Positions 1 through 8,269 of a stretch of 20,184 bases of DNA are shown piece after piece. This stretch comes from Candidatus [Bacteroides] periocalifornicus (GTDB lineage Bacteria > Bacteroidota > Bacteroidia > Bacteroidales > CAJPTX01). The notes under the pieces were generated by a model. That model searched no databases. It saw nothing but the letters and a program-made list of their open reading frames with translations, and had not been told where the DNA came from. The stretch spans positions 1 through 20,184 of the forward strand of contig LIIK01000046.1 of assembly GCA_001421095.1 (NCBI GenBank), given 5' to 3'. Within the stretch, counting starts at the first letter, position 1, and every line of letters starts with the position of its first letter. The translations under genes and the position numbers were made by a program.

Positions 1-2
1 GC

Positions 3-95
3 TACCTGATAACAAGGCAGGCCATAGAGCGGAAAGAGTGCCGAGGACTGCATTACACGGAGGACTATCCCAAGCATGCCTACGATGAACAATGA
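3..95 (+). CDS. nadB: L-aspartate oxidase NadB, C-terminal end (partial)
   Basis: Only the last 30 codons and a TGA stop are inside the window; the gene begins before base 1. The translated end contains RGLHYTEDYPK, which matches the conserved C-terminal tail of L-aspartate oxidase (usually RGLHYT.DYP). The enzyme is a cytosolic FAD protein that oxidises aspartate to iminoaspartate, the substrate of quinolinate synthase. nadA and nadC follow directly on the same strand, which supports the assignment. The 54-base gap to nadA has no terminator, so the three genes are probably one operon (inference). The call rests on a short fragment plus context. Confidence 0.85.
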   Translation, partial: YLITRQAIERKECRGLHYTEDYPKHAYDEQ

Positions 96-149
96 GCAGC
101 CGGTGAGATTAAAAAAAGTTGTACTTTCTCGTATTATAACTATATACAC

Positions 150-1142
150 ATGGTAGACAAGAAATGGTTGGAACAGGGTTTTATAGACGAACCCATTTCT
201 GAAAAGACAGACATCAAGGCGGAAATACGCAGGATGTGCAAAGAAAAAAATGCGCTTATCATGGCGCATTATTACACGGAGGGCGTAATTCAAGAGTTGG
301 CCGACTTCGTTGGAGACAGTCTGGCACTGGCACAGAAGGCTGCAACAACCGATGCCGACATCATCGTTATGTGCGGTGTGCACTTCATGGGCGAAACAAA
401 CAAGATACTCTGCCCAGAGAAAACTGTGCTTATCCCCGACCTAAACGCCTCGTGTTCGTTGGCAGAGAGCTGTCCGGCCGATGAGTTCGAGCAGTTTGTT
501 AAGGCTCATCCTGGGCATACGGTGATAAGTTACGTAAACACGTCGGCAGGAACTAAGGCCGTAACCGACATCGTGGTAACAAGCAGTAACGCCAAGCAAA
601 TTGTAGACGCTTTGCCGAAAGACACGCCCATCATATTCGGACCAGACAGAAACTTGGGTAATTACATCAACGGACTTACCGGCAGACAGATGTTGTTGTG
701 GAACGGTGCGTGCCATGTACACGAGAAGTTTTCGGTTGAAAAGATACTGCAACTGAAAAAAGAACACCCTGCGGCTAAGATATTGGCCCACCCCGAATGC
801 AAAGGCCCTGTTATCAACATCGCCGATAAGGTGGGAAGTACGGCGGCCCTATTGAAATTCAGCATCGCAGACGACGCACAAGAGTTTATCGTGGCCACCG
901 AAAGCGGCATACTGAACAAGATGCAGAAGTCGGCACCGCAGAAAACATTTATCCCAGCTCCGCCAGACGACAGCACCTGCGCCTGCAACGAATGCAACTT
1001 CATGAAACTTATTACGCTAAGTAAACTATACAATTGTTTGAAATACGAGTGGCCTACCATCGAGGTGCAACCCGAGGTGGCACAAAAGGCTATTAAACCC
1101 ATTGAGAAGATGCTGGAAATGTCCAAACGTCTGGGCTTATAA
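150..1142 (+). CDS. nadA: Quinolinate synthase NadA
   Basis: This 330-residue cytosolic enzyme condenses iminoaspartate with dihydroxyacetone phosphate to give quinolinate, the second step of de novo NAD synthesis. The family uses one [4Fe-4S] cluster. Three cysteine regions expected to hold it are visible: C75 in VMCGVHFMGE, C188 in NGACHVHEKF, and the CxxC pair C279/C282 in CACNEC. Other family hallmarks are MAHYYTEG near residue 38, SYVNTSAGTKA near 127 and AHPEC near 213. The length fits the short bacterial form. The ATG at 150 is the first start after nadB and gives the expected N-terminus; its Shine-Dalgarno is poor, as is usual in Bacteroidetes. Base composition is poorer in G+C than in the genes right of about 2200. 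Confidence 0.97.
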   Translation: MVDKKWLEQGFIDEPISEKTDIKAEIRRMCKEKNALIMAHYYTEGVIQELADFVGDSLALAQKAATTDADIIVMCGVHFMGETNKILCPEKTVLIPDLNASCSLAESCPADEFEQFVKAHPGHTVISYVNTSAGTKAVTDIVVTSSNAKQIVDALPKDTPIIFGPDRNLGNYINGLTGRQMLLWNGACHVHEKFSVEKILQLKKEHPAAKILAHPECKGPVINIADKVGSTAALLKFSIADDAQEFIVATESGILNKMQKSAPQKTFIPAPPDDSTCACNECNFMKLITLSKLYNCLKYEWPTIEVQPEVAQKAIKPIEKMLEMSKRLGL

Positions 1143-1160
1143 ACTTAATTAGGAATTATC

Positions 1161-2021
1161 ATGTTATCAGTAGAAGAACTTAACGACAGACTTATTGAGC
1201 TTGCTTTTAGCGAAGATATTGGCGACGGCGACCACACCACGCTTTGTTGTATACCGGCAGAGGCCACGGGCGAAAGTAGATTGCTAATAAAAGAAGAAGG
1301 AATATTGGCCGGCGTGAACATTGCCAAGAAGGTTTTTCACAACTTCGACCCCGAACTTGAAGTAGTCATATATATAGAGGACGGTGCGCGGGTGAAGCCT
1401 GGCGACATTGCTATGAGCGTGAAAGGCAGGACGCGGAGCCTGTTGCAAACGGAACGTCTTATGCTTAACATCCTGCAACGCATGAGTGGTATTGCCACGA
1501 TGACACACAAGTACCAACAAGCACTTATTGATGCCGGCACAAAAACACGCGTGCTGGACACACGCAAGACTACGCCGGGCATGAGAATGTTGGAAAAAGA
1601 GGCGGTGAAGATTGGCGGAGGTATGAATCATCGCATTGGGCTTTTTGATATGATTCTCCTTAAAGACAACCACATCGACTTTTGCGGCGGTGTGCATAAC
1701 GCCATCGCGATGGCCAAGAGGTATTGCAGAGAGAATGGCAAGGAGGACCTGAAAATAGAATGTGAGGTAAGGAACTTTAAGGAGCTGGAAGAGGCGTTGC
1801 ACGAAGGATGCGACCGAATTATGTTCGACAACTTTACGCCTGAGGCTACTCGCAAGGCGGTTGAGATGGTTGGCGGTCGTTGTGAAACGGAGTCGAGTGG
1901 CGGAATTACTTTCGAAACAATGATTCCCTACGCGCAAGCTGGTGTAGACTTCATTTCATTTGGTGCACTCACGCATAGTGTTAAAGGACTTGACATGAGT
2001 TTTAAGGCTGCAGGTAAGTAA
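1161..2021 (+). CDS. nadC: Nicotinate-nucleotide pyrophosphorylase (quinolinate phosphoribosyltransferase) NadC
   Basis: NadC converts quinolinate and PRPP to nicotinate mononucleotide, CO2 and pyrophosphate, the third step of the pathway begun by NadB and NadA. The 286-residue length is typical. Visible family motifs are EDIGDGDHTT (residues 18-27), LNILQRMSGIAT (102-113), VLDTRKTTPGMR (131-142) and HRIGLFDMILLKDNH (157-171), which hold the arginine, histidine and lysine residues that bind the substrate phosphates and carboxylates in characterised members. It starts 18 bases after nadA, with AGGA about 8 bases before the ATG, so it is surely co-transcribed with nadA. No terminator is visible after its TAA stop. 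It shares the lower G+C content of nadA. Confidence 0.97.
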   Translation: MLSVEELNDRLIELAFSEDIGDGDHTTLCCIPAEATGESRLLIKEEGILAGVNIAKKVFHNFDPELEVVIYIEDGARVKPGDIAMSVKGRTRSLLQTERLMLNILQRMSGIATMTHKYQQALIDAGTKTRVLDTRKTTPGMRMLEKEAVKIGGGMNHRIGLFDMILLKDNHIDFCGGVHNAIAMAKRYCRENGKEDLKIECEVRNFKELEEALHEGCDRIMFDNFTPEATRKAVEMVGGRCETESSGGITFETMIPYAQAGVDFISFGALTHSVKGLDMSFKAAGK

Positions 2022-2195
2022 GCGCAGCCACTCTTCTATCTAGGGTTTTATCGCTCTATAAGCTATAGGTCGCCATTATTAGATGAATATGGCTACTGGG
2101 TTATTGGGTCACGTGGGGTAACTAAGTGAGTGGATGTAGTGACGTTATGCGGTATCGCAAACAACCAGCCGGTGAGGTACAATGGCGTGAAGTAG
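2022..2195 (+). other. Junction region between nadC and the mod remnant, no intact gene
   Basis: These 174 bases separate the lower-G+C NAD operon from the higher-G+C defence block. I see no terminator, tRNA or insertion sequence. In the frame of the downstream mod fragment the stretch translates from about 2040 with in-frame stops at 2130 (TGA) and 2193 (TAG). The residues between the stops do not match anything I recognise. A short inverted repeat, CTATA-AGC-TATAG, lies at 2056-2068 but has no T-tract. The stretch is best read as the scar where mod was truncated, or as an assembly join. Confidence 0.5.
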
Positions 2196-2615
2196 TTGTG
2201 CAGTGCAAGGTTCGATTTCGGATTCAGGACCCTGCGGCTCGATAGCACCAACATGGCCGACATCTACTACCTGCCAGAAGTTCTCCAGCAGCAGATGCTA
2301 GAGGCGGAGAATGTGAAGCCAGATCGTTCCGCTGAAGATCTGCTATTCCAGGCGTTACCCGAATGCGGGCTGCTGCTAAGCGAGCCTGTAGTGCCAGATG
2401 AGGTGGAGGGTGCTATGGTGTACAACGTGGAGCGCGGGCGGCTCTTGGCGTGCTTTGAAAGACCATTAACATTGGAGGTGATTGTCGCCTTAGCAAAGCG
2501 TAAGCCGGCCTTTTTCCTTACGCGAGATAGCTCCCTGGAGACGGATAGTATGCGGGAAAACATAACGCAGATATTCAGGCAGTATAGCCCAGATACTCGC
2601 ATTAGGGTGGTGTAG
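2196..2615 (+). pseudogene. C-terminal remnant of a type III DNA methyltransferase (Mod)
   Basis: The 139-codon frame encodes only the tail of a type III Mod subunit. Its sequence GFRTLRLDSTNMADIYY, then SAEDLLFQALPECGLLLS, RLLACFER, RDSSLETDS and QIFRQYSP follows the conserved C-terminal domain of Bacteroidetes type III methyltransferases in order. The methyltransferase core (DPPY motif, S-adenosylmethionine site and target recognition domain, several hundred residues) is absent. An in-frame TAG sits at 2193 and the open frame begins with a TTG at 2196; the first homologous residues appear from about 2211, and the first ATG is at 2253 (MADIYY). The fragment cannot be an active methylase. It keeps the normal mod-res order, ending 23 bases before res. 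It could still be translated as a small protein, but no function can be assigned. Confidence 0.85.
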
Positions 2616-2638
2616 AAAGCTGTGTAATTCTGCTGGCC

Positions 2639-5600
2639 ATGCAGTTCCAGTTTAAGATTCAGGAATTCCAGACCCGTGCCGTGAAGGCTGTGGAGGATGT
2701 CTTTGCAGGGCAACCGACCACTGATACGCCTGAATTTTATAGCCGTATGGCAGGTGGCGGCTTGCCCTTTGCTGACCAGACGCTCGGTTATCGTAATGCG
2801 GGCGTGAGGCTGGATGCCGACAGCTTGCTCACGAATGTTCGACAGGTTCAGCGTAGGGAGGGCATTCTGCTGTCAGAGCATCTGAGCCAGCCTGAGGGGC
2901 TTGGGGCGTGCGCTTTGGATGTGGAGATGGAGACGGGCACGGGCAAAACCTATGTCTATATTGCCACTATGCACCAGCTCATGAGTAGCTATGGCTGGAG
3001 CAAGTATATAGTGGTGGTGCCTAGCGTGGCTATACGAGAGGGGGTGCGCAAGAGTTTCGGCCTGCTGGAGGATCACTTTATGGAGCTCTACGGGCGCAAG
3101 CCTCGGGTGTTTGTGTATGATAGCGAGCGGCTTCAGCTGATAGATGCCTTCGCCTCTGATAGCGGGTTGAACGTGATGATAATCAATGCGCAGGCATTCA
3201 ATAGCTCGTTTAGCGAGGCGAATGCGCAAGGGGGGAGGAAGGGCAATGAGAGCGCACGGATCATCTTTAGCGAGCGGGACGAATTCCAGAGCCGCCGCCC
3301 TATAGAGGTCCTGGCTGCCTGTAGGCCGATAGTAGTGCTAGATGAACCCCAAAAACTCGAGGGGGAGGCTACTCAGGCTGCGCTACGGCAGTTCGATCCG
3401 CTATTCACGCTCTACTATTCTGCTACGCACCGCACGGTACACAACACCGTTTACGCTCTGGATGCGCTGGATGCGTATCAGCAGCGCTTGGTGAAGTGCA
3501 TTCAGGTGAAGGGGTTTGAGCTACGGGCTCTGCTGGGCACTGCGGGATATCTGTATGTGGAGGAGATTCGTGTGTCTCCAGATGCCCCTCCAACGGCTAA
3601 AATCGAGATAGAGGTTCGCGGAAGCAATGGGAAAATCCGCAGGGTAGGGCGGCGATTCGTTACTGGCGATTCGCTACGGGAAGCTGCGGGCGGGCTGCTG
3701 CAGTATGAAGGCTACGATGTGGCTGATATTGACCCAAGCACCTCCAGCGTACTATTCCAGAATGGAAGGAGATTGCGAACTGGCGAGCTGCAGGGTGATA
3801 CAAGCGAGAAGACGCTACAGCGGCTGCAGATTCGTGAGACGATAGCCTCGCACTTCGAGAAGGAGGAACAGCTCTACAGCTTGGGGGTAAAGTGCCTATC
3901 ATTATTCTTCCTCGACACTGTGGGGCATTATAAGTGCTACGATGGGAAGGGGCAAGAGCTGCCGGGATTTCTGTGGCAGATGTTCGAGGAGGAGTATAAA
4001 AGCTATGTGGAGGCCCACTCGGCGCAATTCTCTCCAGAGTATCGACGCTATATCTGTCGATTCACGCCCAGGCAGGTGCACCGAGGGTATTTTTCTGTAG
4101 ATCGGAAGAACGGAAGGGCTGTAGATAGTACGGTGAAACGGGGCGAGAGTTCGGCTGAGGATGTATCAGCTTATGACTTAATACTCAAGGAGAAAGAACG
4201 ACTCCTTAGCCTCGAAGAGCCAGTGCGGTTCATATTTTCGCACTCCGCTCTCCGGGAGGGGTGGGACAACCCGAATGTGTTTCAGATTTGCACCCTACGT
4301 CATGCCCAATCGTCTATCGCCAAGCATCAGGAGGTAGGGCGTGGACTTCGCCTGTGTGTGAACGAGCGTGGCGAGCGCATGGATGCCGAACGGTTGGGGC
4401 GGGCTGTGCACGATATCAACTGCCTGACCGTAATTGCCAATGAGAGCTACCGTAGCTTTGTGACAGGCCTGCAGCATGATGTAGACCAGCAGCTTCGCCC
4501 TCGTCCGAGCCGGGTAGATACGGCTTTCTTCACCACCCTAGAGGTGGATACTCCCCGGGGGCGCCGTGCTGTAACGGCAGATGAGGCACAGGCTATCGCC
4601 AGCTACCTCTGGGCGAATGACTATGTAGCCGACGGGCGCGTAACCGATGCCTATCTGGAGGCTGTGGGTAACGGCACGCTTGCACCACTGCCCGGGAAGC
4701 TTGCCTCACTAACCGATGCGGTGCATACGGCAATTGCCAAGTCGTATCAAGAGAATTATGCCCAGCTAGAAGTGGAGGATGGGCTTGCGGCTAAGATCCC
4801 CGCTAATCGGCTGAATGCCAATTTTTACAAGAAGGAATTTCAACAACTCTGGAGCTTGATAAACCGTAAGTGGGTTTACACTGTCCACTACAGCTCGGAG
4901 GAGTTGATTGCTAATTCTATAGCAGCGGTAGACCAAGGACTAGCCGTAGGTTCCCCCAATTGGGGTATGGCGGTAGGACGGCAGGGAGAGTCGGCTACAT
5001 TCATCCCAGAGCGGACAGCAACCCGCGCTTTAGTGCCAGTGCTGGCTAGCATGGTGCGGTACGATCTGGTGGGTGAGGTGGCAAGGGGGGCTTCCCTTAC
5101 CCGTAGCACTGCCGCGAAGATCCTCAGGGGAATAGCTCCTGAAACATTCGCCAAATTCCGGGAGAATCCAGAGCAGTTCATTGCGGGCATTGTGGCCTTA
5201 GTTCGTGAGCAAAAAGCCGCAATGATTATTGAGCATATCACCTATAGCGAGCTAGATGAGCGGTATGATTCCACCATTTTCACTGCGGGCGAGCACAGGA
5301 ACTTTGCCCGTGCCATGCTCACCAAAAAGCACATATCAGACTATCTCTACACTGATGGGCAGGCAGCGGAGAGCGTAGAACGTCGGTTTGCTGAGGAATT
5401 GGAACTGGCCGTGGAGGTCTCGGTGTACGCCAAGCTTCCCCGGGCATTCCAGATCCCCACTCCCATGGGCAGCTATACGCCAGATTGGGCTATAGTGCTA
5501 CGGGAAGGGAACGAGCGGCATGTCTACTTTGTCGCTGAAACTAAAGGGAGTCTAGAAACGCTATCTCTCCGCGGTATAGAGAAGGTGAAAGTGGACTGCG

Positions 5601-5695
5601 CCAGGGAGCTATTCGAATCGCTGCGAAAAGGAAAGGTGCGCTATAGGCAGGTGGCGAGCTACGCAGACCTGGTCAATGCCTTGGGGTGCGAATGA
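2639..5695 (+). CDS. Type III restriction enzyme, Res (helicase/endonuclease) subunit
   Basis: The 1018-residue protein has the layout of type III Res subunits: an SF2 helicase-like ATPase followed by a C-terminal nuclease. Visible motifs are Walker A METGTGKTY (residues 97-105), the DEPQ box (235-238), SATH (261-264), SALREGWDNPNVFQICTLRH with KHQEVGRGLRL (about 535-575), and a PD-(D/E)XK nuclease signature with PD at 948-949 and ETK at 967-969. In the family, Res acts only in complex with Mod, which recognises the site; Res translocates on DNA and cuts when two complexes meet. The frame is open to full length with all key residues, so the subunit looks intact. Its partner mod is reduced to a C-terminal fragment immediately upstream, so the system should be inactive unless Mod is supplied elsewhere. 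Confidence 0.95.
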   Translation: MQFQFKIQEFQTRAVKAVEDVFAGQPTTDTPEFYSRMAGGGLPFADQTLGYRNAGVRLDADSLLTNVRQVQRREGILLSEHLSQPEGLGACALDVEMETGTGKTYVYIATMHQLMSSYGWSKYIVVVPSVAIREGVRKSFGLLEDHFMELYGRKPRVFVYDSERLQLIDAFASDSGLNVMIINAQAFNSSFSEANAQGGRKGNESARIIFSERDEFQSRRPIEVLAACRPIVVLDEPQKLEGEATQAALRQFDPLFTLYYSATHRTVHNTVYALDALDAYQQRLVKCIQVKGFELRALLGTAGYLYVEEIRVSPDAPPTAKIEIEVRGSNGKIRRVGRRFVTGDSLREAAGGLLQYEGYDVADIDPSTSSVLFQNGRRLRTGELQGDTSEKTLQRLQIRETIASHFEKEEQLYSLGVKCLSLFFLDTVGHYKCYDGKGQELPGFLWQMFEEEYKSYVEAHSAQFSPEYRRYICRFTPRQVHRGYFSVDRKNGRAVDSTVKRGESSAEDVSAYDLILKEKERLLSLEEPVRFIFSHSALREGWDNPNVFQICTLRHAQSSIAKHQEVGRGLRLCVNERGERMDAERLGRAVHDINCLTVIANESYRSFVTGLQHDVDQQLRPRPSRVDTAFFTTLEVDTPRGRRAVTADEAQAIASYLWANDYVADGRVTDAYLEAVGNGTLAPLPGKLASLTDAVHTAIAKSYQENYAQLEVEDGLAAKIPANRLNANFYKKEFQQLWSLINRKWVYTVHYSSEELIANSIAAVDQGLAVGSPNWGMAVGRQGESATFIPERTATRALVPVLASMVRYDLVGEVARGASLTRSTAAKILRGIAPETFAKFRENPEQFIAGIVALVREQKAAMIIEHITYSELDERYDSTIFTAGEHRNFARAMLTKKHISDYLYTDGQAAESVERRFAEELELAVEVSVYAKLPRAFQIPTPMGSYTPDWAIVLREGNERHVYFVAETKGSLETLSLRGIEKVKVDCARELFESLRKGKVRYRQVASYADLVNALGCE

Positions 5696-5777
5696 TGGGG
5701 TGGGTAGGATTTGCAGCGCGGGTCTTGCCTTTTCTTGTTGAAATGGAGGTGCTTATTGCAAAAATCGATACGAGTCT

Positions 5778-8180
5778 ATGGAGGGAAAGGTACAATCGGT
5801 GGAAGAGCTGCTAGGAGGCACTTCAAAGCAGCTCATAGTGCCCATTTACCAGCGTCACTACAGCTGGGAGAAGGAGCAGTGCAAACAGCTCTGGGAAGAT
5901 ATCATACGGCTGCACGGTGCGCCCAACGGGAAGCATTACCTCGGGACCACGCTCTGCGCCATGACCTCCGAGAGTGGCGAGAATGCTTCGTACATCATCG
6001 ATGGGCAGCAGCGGATAACCTCTATATTCCTCTTGCTAAAGGCGTTGGTAGATGTAGCCGAGCGGGAGGCACTGCTGGAACGCCCTAGAAGGGTAGAGGA
6101 GGAGGCCGAGAGAAACGTGCAAAGGTTTCTGGATCTTGCAGAAAAACCGCTCTCCGAGGAACGAGAGGCTAAGCTTAGGCAAATGGAGCGTGAGAAGGCC
6201 GAGAAGATGGTGGAGGCGCACATTGAATGCCCAATAGATCCCACGAGATTCCGCAATACGATTCGAAACGATCTCCTAGAGCTCCCATCACAGGGGAAGG
6301 AGAGCTTTCACATTCGGCTCAATGAATGCGACAATAACGACTTGCAGGCGATCTTCTACAAACCGGATAGGCTCGACGAAATCAACCACAACATCGTGGT
6401 GATGTACCAGTTCTTTCTCTCTATGCTGAAGAAGGAGATTGGGAATAAGGATCGCTGGCCAAATGGATTCACCGTGGAGGATTTCTACAAGCTGGTGAAA
6501 CGTCTCTACGTGTTTGACATCTGCCTGGGGAACGATGATAATGCGCAGGCTATATTTGAGAGCATCAACGCCACAGGCCTTGCGTTGGCAGATTGCGATA
6601 AGATTCGCAATCTCGTGCTGCTGAATGTATCGCGTGAAAAGCAGAAGCACCTCTTTACAAAATACTGGAATCCCACCGAGACGGTGTTTGCCGAGAAGGG
6701 TGATATGGACACCTTTTGCCGCTATTACCTGATGCTAAAACTCGGGCGGGAGGTGAAGGAGACCCAGGTCTACGCCTCGTTCAAAGATTACTGGAATCGG
6801 AGTGTTGGAGTGGAGAAAGCAGATCAGATTCTGGACGATATCAAGCACTTTGCCGAGGTGTATAGCAGCCTCCTGTGGCCAAGGCGGGAGGAGCATTCAC
6901 AGCTCTGGCAGATACTCTTTCGGATGCATGTACCCGAGTACATGGGTATACCATCGCTATTCCTGATGTCGGCGCGAGATTATTGCCAGAAGCTCTACGC
7001 AGATTCGGCGGAGTTCGAGGTTGAGTTCGTGCGGGTACTCCGTATGGTGGAGAGCTTCCTGTTTCGCCGCTTCATTTGCGAGTGCCCGTCCAATACGCAT
7101 ACGGGGATATTCTTGGGGCTGCACAGGGAGGTGGGTCGGCTTCTCCAGGAACACGGAGGGCAACGAGGCTATGCCGATTGCGTGGCAGAGGCGCTAGAGG
7201 GCTTAACGGGAGCGCATCGGTTTCCACGTGATACAGAGTTCCGCAATGCGCTACGAACGCGGCGGATATACAGCCTCAGATCGCCAGTGCGAAACTATCT
7301 ATTCGCCCGTCTGAACGAGGGGGTAGGCGTGGAGGGGGAGAGCTTTGCCAATGTGTATGAGCGCCTGCGTCTCCCTCAGAATGCCGAGGGGCGCTATACC
7401 GTAGAGCATGTGATGCCGCAAACCCTGACCGAGGAGTGGCGCAGAATGCTCGGTCGTGAGGCAGAATCTGTGCATGCTGACTACCTACACCTGCTCGGCA
7501 ATCTTACCCTAACGTCGTACAACAGCAGCTACGCCAACCGTCCCTTTGCGGAGAAACTCCATATCCACAAGCAGAAGGTACTCGGGTTGGCCGAAAGTCC
7601 CATTAAGCTCAATATCCATTTCCGCAACACCACGAAATGGGGTAAGGAAGAGATTATACGGCGGGGAGAATATTTGGCCGATTTAGCAGTGGAGCTCTGG
7701 CCTTGGTTCGGGCAGGCCGAGATTCCAGCATCATTCGCCGAAGAGGAGGTAAAGTACTCGCTGGGCGTGCAGAAAAGCCTCGCGGGCTATGAGATTCTAG
7801 CCTTTAGGTTTAAGGGTAGGCAGGAGGCTGTGAATGTGTGGAACGCCATGTACCAGTCGGTGTATAAGCAGCTTTACGCCGAGCTGGGCGATGACCTAAA
7901 GCTTGCCAGGGCATCCATAAGCTGGATTTCCACAGAGAAGCCCGAGGGCGATGGCTACCTTCGCCTCTCAGACACGCTGTACGTGGCGCGTGTGCGTACC
8001 ATAAGCGTAGAGGAAATGCTAAGACGACTGCGCCGTCTGTTCAACTTTTTGGAAATCAGCCTCGACGATTTGGAATTCACAGTGAAGCGAACCTCCTTGG
8101 ACAACGATGCGGAGGACGAGGAGGGCGAACCTCTAGAGTCGGATGGAGAGGAGGCTGCTGACAATGGAGAGCTTTTCTAA
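5778..8180 (+). CDS. DUF262/DUF1524 GmrSD-like putative type IV restriction protein
   Basis: This 800-residue protein joins two domains found in GmrS/GmrD, an NTP-dependent nuclease that attacks modified phage DNA. The N-terminal DUF262 (ParB/sulfiredoxin-like) part shows IYQRHYSW (23-30), QLWEDI (37-42), HYLG (53-56) and IDGQQRITS (74-82). The DUF1524 His-Me-finger nuclease part shows VEHVMPQ (542-548), then LHLLGNLTLTSYNSSYANRPF (about 570-590). Residues after about 640 form a separate region I cannot assign with confidence; it has some look of the DUF5655 type and ends in an Asp/Glu-rich tail. The gene starts 82 bases after res on the same strand and may be co-transcribed. The likely role is phage defence, but the target (glucosylated, methylated or other DNA) cannot be told from sequence. 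Confidence 0.88.
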   Translation: MEGKVQSVEELLGGTSKQLIVPIYQRHYSWEKEQCKQLWEDIIRLHGAPNGKHYLGTTLCAMTSESGENASYIIDGQQRITSIFLLLKALVDVAEREALLERPRRVEEEAERNVQRFLDLAEKPLSEEREAKLRQMEREKAEKMVEAHIECPIDPTRFRNTIRNDLLELPSQGKESFHIRLNECDNNDLQAIFYKPDRLDEINHNIVVMYQFFLSMLKKEIGNKDRWPNGFTVEDFYKLVKRLYVFDICLGNDDNAQAIFESINATGLALADCDKIRNLVLLNVSREKQKHLFTKYWNPTETVFAEKGDMDTFCRYYLMLKLGREVKETQVYASFKDYWNRSVGVEKADQILDDIKHFAEVYSSLLWPRREEHSQLWQILFRMHVPEYMGIPSLFLMSARDYCQKLYADSAEFEVEFVRVLRMVESFLFRRFICECPSNTHTGIFLGLHREVGRLLQEHGGQRGYADCVAEALEGLTGAHRFPRDTEFRNALRTRRIYSLRSPVRNYLFARLNEGVGVEGESFANVYERLRLPQNAEGRYTVEHVMPQTLTEEWRRMLGREAESVHADYLHLLGNLTLTSYNSSYANRPFAEKLHIHKQKVLGLAESPIKLNIHFRNTTKWGKEEIIRRGEYLADLAVELWPWFGQAEIPASFAEEEVKYSLGVQKSLAGYEILAFRFKGRQEAVNVWNAMYQSVYKQLYAELGDDLKLARASISWISTEKPEGDGYLRLSDTLYVARVRTISVEEMLRRLRRLFNFLEISLDDLEFTVKRTSLDNDAEDEEGEPLESDGEEAADNGELF

Positions 8181-8211
8181 AGGGGGCTATTCAAATGTCT
8201 GCCGAAATGCC

Positions 8212-8219
8212 TATCTTTG
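8212..8219 (+). promoter_or_regulatory. Candidate Bacteroidetes -7 promoter element for speA
   Basis: TATCTTTG matches the Bacteroidetes -7 consensus TAnnTTTG exactly and lies 51 bases before the speA ATG, in the only gap of this part of the block. A convincing -33 TTTG is not visible at the usual spacing, so support comes from the -7 box and its position. Confidence 0.5.
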
Positions 8220-8269
8220 CCCAGCATTTTAAGAGGGAGCTTACACATAGAATATAGCTGCGGGTTGGC

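Noticed and set aside
2056..2068. Inverted repeat CTATA-AGC-TATAG after nadC as a terminator
   Set aside because: Only five weak A/T-rich pairs and no following T-tract.
97..2176. Shared 11-base string CAGCCGGTGAG at 97-107 and 2166-2176, possible direct repeat flanking nadA-nadC
   Set aside because: An 11-base match can occur by chance in a window of this size, the flanks differ, and no mobile element lies between.
5711..6088. Small + strand frame overlapping the start of the DUF262 gene
   Set aside because: It overlaps the well-supported DUF262 N-terminus in another frame and shows no family motif.
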